Shown here: positions 62,128-64,000 of the stretch, one piece after another
Position numbering within the stretch: the stretch's first letter is position 1
How the letters are laid out: every line of letters starts with the position of its first letter
Assembly (NCBI RefSeq): GCF_010499255.1
Contig: NZ_JAAGRN010000007.1
Span: forward strand, 122,559-186,558
From: Sheuella amnicola
Lineage (GTDB): Bacteria > Pseudomonadota > Gammaproteobacteria > Burkholderiales > Burkholderiaceae_B
Direction: 5' to 3'
DNA: 64,000 nt
Program-made: the position numbers and the translations under genes
The notes under the pieces: generated by a model
The model's input: the letters and a program-made list of their open reading frames with translations, nothing else
Told to the model about the DNA's origin: nothing
Databases searched by the model: none

Positions 62128-63330
62128 ATGAATGCCTCCGCTGGGTCGTTCACTCAGGATCTGTTGAAAACATTTCAGAATCAGTCTGAGGAATTTGTCG
62201 CTGTTCGACGCGATATCCATCGACATCCCGAAATGGGATTTCAGGAGCATCGAACCAGCGAATTGGTGGCAAATTTACTTGAAACATGGGGCTATACGGT
62301 CACCCGCGGAATAGGTGGCACGGGAGTCGTCGGTCAGCTCAAGCGCGGGACAGGTCATCAAGCAGTTGGTCTCCGCGCGGATATGGATGCGCTACCTATC
62401 CAGGAAAATACCGGATTACCCTATGCCAGTTGCCACGCTGGCGTTATGCATGCTTGCGGCCATGACGGTCATACAGCAATGCTCTTGGCGGCTGCCAAAC
62501 ATATTGCTGATCAAGTGGAGTTTTCTGGCACGCTAAATTTGATCTTCCAGCCGGCCGAAGAAGGTTTGGGCGGCGCGAAAAAAATGATGGAAGATGGATT
62601 ATTCAAGCAATTCCCTTGTGATGCGGTATTTGGTATGCATAACATGCCGGGCTATCGGCAAGGTCAACTAGTTTTTCGCGATGGGCCTTTTATGGCTTCG
62701 TCGGATCTGGTAACCATCACGATTGAGGGCACGGGTGGGCATGGTGCAGTTCCGCAAAAGGCGGCTGATCCAATTGTGGCAGGCTCAGCGATTGTGATGG
62801 GGTTGCAGAGCATCGTTTCGCGCAATGTTGATCCGCAGGAAATGGCTGTCATTACCGTCGGTGCATTCCATGCCGGTATGGCAAATAACGTGATTCCACA
62901 ATCGGCAACCTTAAGTTTAAGTGTGAGGGCATTGAATAGTCGTGTGCGAGATCTACTTGAAAATCGAATCAAGGTATTGGCAGAGTCCCAGGCAATCAGC
63001 TACGGAGTCAAGGCACAGGTTGAATATCGGCGCAATTATCCGGTTCTGGTCAATCATCTAAGAGAAACGGACTTCGCTCGCGAAGTGGCGAAAGAGTTGG
63101 TGGGTGAAAAGAGTGTGGTACTTCAGGGTCGAGCGCTGACCGGCAGTGAAGATTTTGCTTTCTTCCTGGAAGAAGTCCCAGGTTGCTATTTACTGGTTGG
63201 AAATGGCGATGGAGAAGGGGACGGACACGGCGCGTGCATGGTCCACAACCCCGGCTATGATTTTCATGATGGAAATATCCCAATTGGCGCCGCTTTCTGG
63301 GCACTACTGGTTAGGCGATATCTCAGCTAA
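62128..63330 (+). CDS. M20-family amidohydrolase (hippurate hydrolase/N-acyl-amino-acid deacylase type)
   Basis: The 400-residue metallopeptidase has the N-terminal ADMDALPIQENTG segment, the metal-binding HACGHDGHTAMLL, the QPAEEGLGGAKKM glutamate motif, and SSDLVTITIEGTGGHGAVP in the dimerisation lid. The C-terminal His is in GACMVHNPGYDFHD. The family cleaves N-acyl amino acids, hippurate, indole-3-acetyl amino acids and similar amides with two divalent metals. GAAGGGAAAAT before the ATG at 62128 supports the start. With the Bug protein and LysR regulator it forms a likely uptake-and-hydrolysis cassette. The substrate is unknown. Confidence 0.92.
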   Translation: MNASAGSFTQDLLKTFQNQSEEFVAVRRDIHRHPEMGFQEHRTSELVANLLETWGYTVTRGIGGTGVVGQLKRGTGHQAVGLRADMDALPIQENTGLPYASCHAGVMHACGHDGHTAMLLAAAKHIADQVEFSGTLNLIFQPAEEGLGGAKKMMEDGLFKQFPCDAVFGMHNMPGYRQGQLVFRDGPFMASSDLVTITIEGTGGHGAVPQKAADPIVAGSAIVMGLQSIVSRNVDPQEMAVITVGAFHAGMANNVIPQSATLSLSVRALNSRVRDLLENRIKVLAESQAISYGVKAQVEYRRNYPVLVNHLRETDFAREVAKELVGEKSVVLQGRALTGSEDFAFFLEEVPGCYLLVGNGDGEGDGHGACMVHNPGYDFHDGNIPIGAAFWALLVRRYLS

Positions 63331-63606
63331 TTTGGAAGCCTAATCAAATGCCAAAACTTGTTTGTAAGTCAGTACTCAATGTGTGCTATTGCGAATACTG
63401 AAGATGGGACAAATAAAAACCAACCTAAGAGCTGAGCGTATTTTATTTGATGGCCTTGGGGCGTAATCGAAGTACTGACGCATGGATTTAATTGAAGTAG
63501 TTTCGATTTGATCTGACAATTATGCCTTGCCAAAGGGTGAGGTTACCCAGTTTGATATAGGTGCGAATCTTTATCAAACAGCGCGAAAGCGCAACGGAGT
63601 AACCTC
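63331..63606 (+). other. AT-rich spacer and structured leader before the transposase fragment
   Basis: About 276 bp without a gene. The first 200 bp show nothing supportable. From 63539 on, three nested stems form a possible three-way junction: GAGGTTAC (63539-63546) with GTAACCTC (63599-63606), TTTGATA (63551-63557) with TATCAAA (63572-63578), and GCGC-GAAA-GCGC (63581-63592). The outer helix can extend to include the A of the ATG at 63607. The left end of the IS481-type element must lie in this stretch, but I cannot fix it. Confidence 0.6.
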
Positions 63607-63873
63607 ATGAATAGTGTTAACCATAATGTAATCAAACACAAGGTAGGCTTGTTAAATCTCGCAGCTGAACTTGGCAATGTATCCCGTGCCTGCAAGGTGA
63701 TGGGTTTTTCCAGAGACACCTTTTATCGATACCAGGCCGCTCTGGCTGATGGTGGAGTTGAAGCTCTACTGGATGCGAACCGTAAAAAACCAAATATACG
63801 CAATCGAATTGAGCAAAGTATTGAGATTGCGGTGAAGGCATTTGCACTCGAACAACCCGCATTTGGACAGGTC
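63607..63873 (+). pseudogene. IS481-type transposase, 5' fragment truncated by IS3-family insertion
   Basis: The 89 codons encode the N-terminal helix-turn-helix region typical of IS481-family transposases (KVGLLNLAAELGNVSRACKV, MGFSRDTFYRYQAALADGG, LDANRKKPNIRNRIE and EQPAFGQV). The full protein is about 350 residues with a DDE domain, which is missing. The next codon, TGA at 63874-63876, is the first triplet of the IS3-family end that follows, so the gene is broken at that point. The rest, if it exists, would be beyond the right edge of the window on the other side of the inserted element. It is therefore inactive. Confidence 0.85.
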
Positions 63874-64000
63874 TGAATCGCTACCAATTTCCTAGACACT
63901 TGCTAGCTTCTGATTGAACTGCATTTCGTATTTTATTGGTGACAGACCGTTGTTATGACTGTGACGGCGTATTGGGTTATAAAACATCTCGATGTAATCA
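63874..64000 (-). mobile_element. Right-hand end of an IS3-family element (continues past the window)
   Basis: The element end begins TGAATCGCTACCAATTTCC, the form of an IS3-family terminal repeat (relatives commonly begin TGAACCGCCCCGG). It carries the C-terminal end of an OrfB transposase on the minus strand. Only 127 bp of the element are in view, so the target duplication and the other end cannot be checked. Confidence 0.8.
63892..64000 (-). CDS. IS3-family transposase OrfB, C-terminal end (partial)
   Basis: Translated on the minus strand, the last 35 residues read DYIEMFYNPIRRHSHNNGL then SPIKYEMQFNQKLAS and V, with stop TAG at 63892-63894. The YIEMFYN-RRH-LSP-EYE pattern is the standard C-terminus of IS3 (rve integrase) OrfB. 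Most of the protein lies outside the window. The element sits inside the IS481-type transposase gene, so at least two successive transpositions occurred. Confidence 0.85.
   Translation of the reverse strand, partial: DYIEMFYNPIRRHSHNNGLSPIKYEMQFNQKLASV

Noticed and set aside
1..64000. CRISPR array, prophage or toxin-antitoxin pair
   Set aside because: No regularly spaced repeats, phage structural genes or paired small toxin/antitoxin frames were seen on either strand.

Overview
This 64 kb window looks like a chromosomal segment of a betaproteobacterium of the order Burkholderiales, most probably family Alcaligenaceae (relatives of Bordetella, Advenella, Orrella or Pusillimonas). The basis is the gene order (greA, yhbY, rlmE, ftsH, folP, glmM; ppx, ppk, pstSCAB; cysS, alkA-type glycosylase, accA, tilS, lysC), two lone Bug/TctC-type solute-binding proteins, and protein sequences that read like that family. 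No plasmid, phage or CRISPR signature was seen. The family assignment is inference from recall; no search was run.

Layout. 1-2161: the end of a branched-chain amino acid (LivMGF-type) ABC operon. 2211-8298: the housekeeping block greA, yhbY, rlmE, ftsH, folP, glmM. 8346-16785: a phosphate-starvation block with an olsB-like ornithine N-acyltransferase, ppx, ppk and pstSCAB. I find good PhoB-box candidates in front of ppk and pstS and a weaker one in front of olsB. phoU is not at its usual place after pstB. 16842-22209: tRNA-Pro, a YgiQ radical-SAM protein, a GGDEF diguanylate cyclase, and a leftward group of folB, pteridine-reductase-like SDR, Sel1-repeat lipoprotein and amidase. 23798-30520: an accessory catabolic set (SDR, MFS transporter, ADP-forming acyl-CoA synthetase, periplasmic binding protein, small SCP2-like protein, alpha/beta hydrolase). 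30590-38858: GT39 glycosyltransferase, L-arabonate-type dehydratase, tRNA-His, cardiolipin synthase, EamA exporter, parvulin, tRNA-Arg, YciO and an M50 protease. 38991-44973: dapA-bamC facing roxA-mutS. 45075-49246: Bug protein, PcaIJ-type CoA transferase, cysE, trmJ. 49285-59530: suhB, a TerC/CorC fusion, lpxH-PPIase-TPR, cysS, glycosylase, accA, tilS, lysC. 59561-64000: tRNA-Ser(GCT), then an AT-richer accessory end with a LysR regulator, a Bug protein, an M20 amidohydrolase, and an IS481-type transposase fragment interrupted by an IS3-family element that leaves the window.

The genes read mostly as short, tightly packed operons with overlapping stops and starts. The most interesting regulatory features are: a hairpin that buries the Shine-Dalgarno sequence of the olsB-like gene and overlaps a possible Pho box; an attenuator-like terminator directly in front of greA; a Pho box between divergent ppx and ppk with -10-like hexamers 10 bp away on both sides; and a predicted three-way-junction leader that closes over the start codon of the IS481 transposase. 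I did not find an unmistakable new multi-gene system. The olsB leader is the strongest candidate for undescribed biology here.
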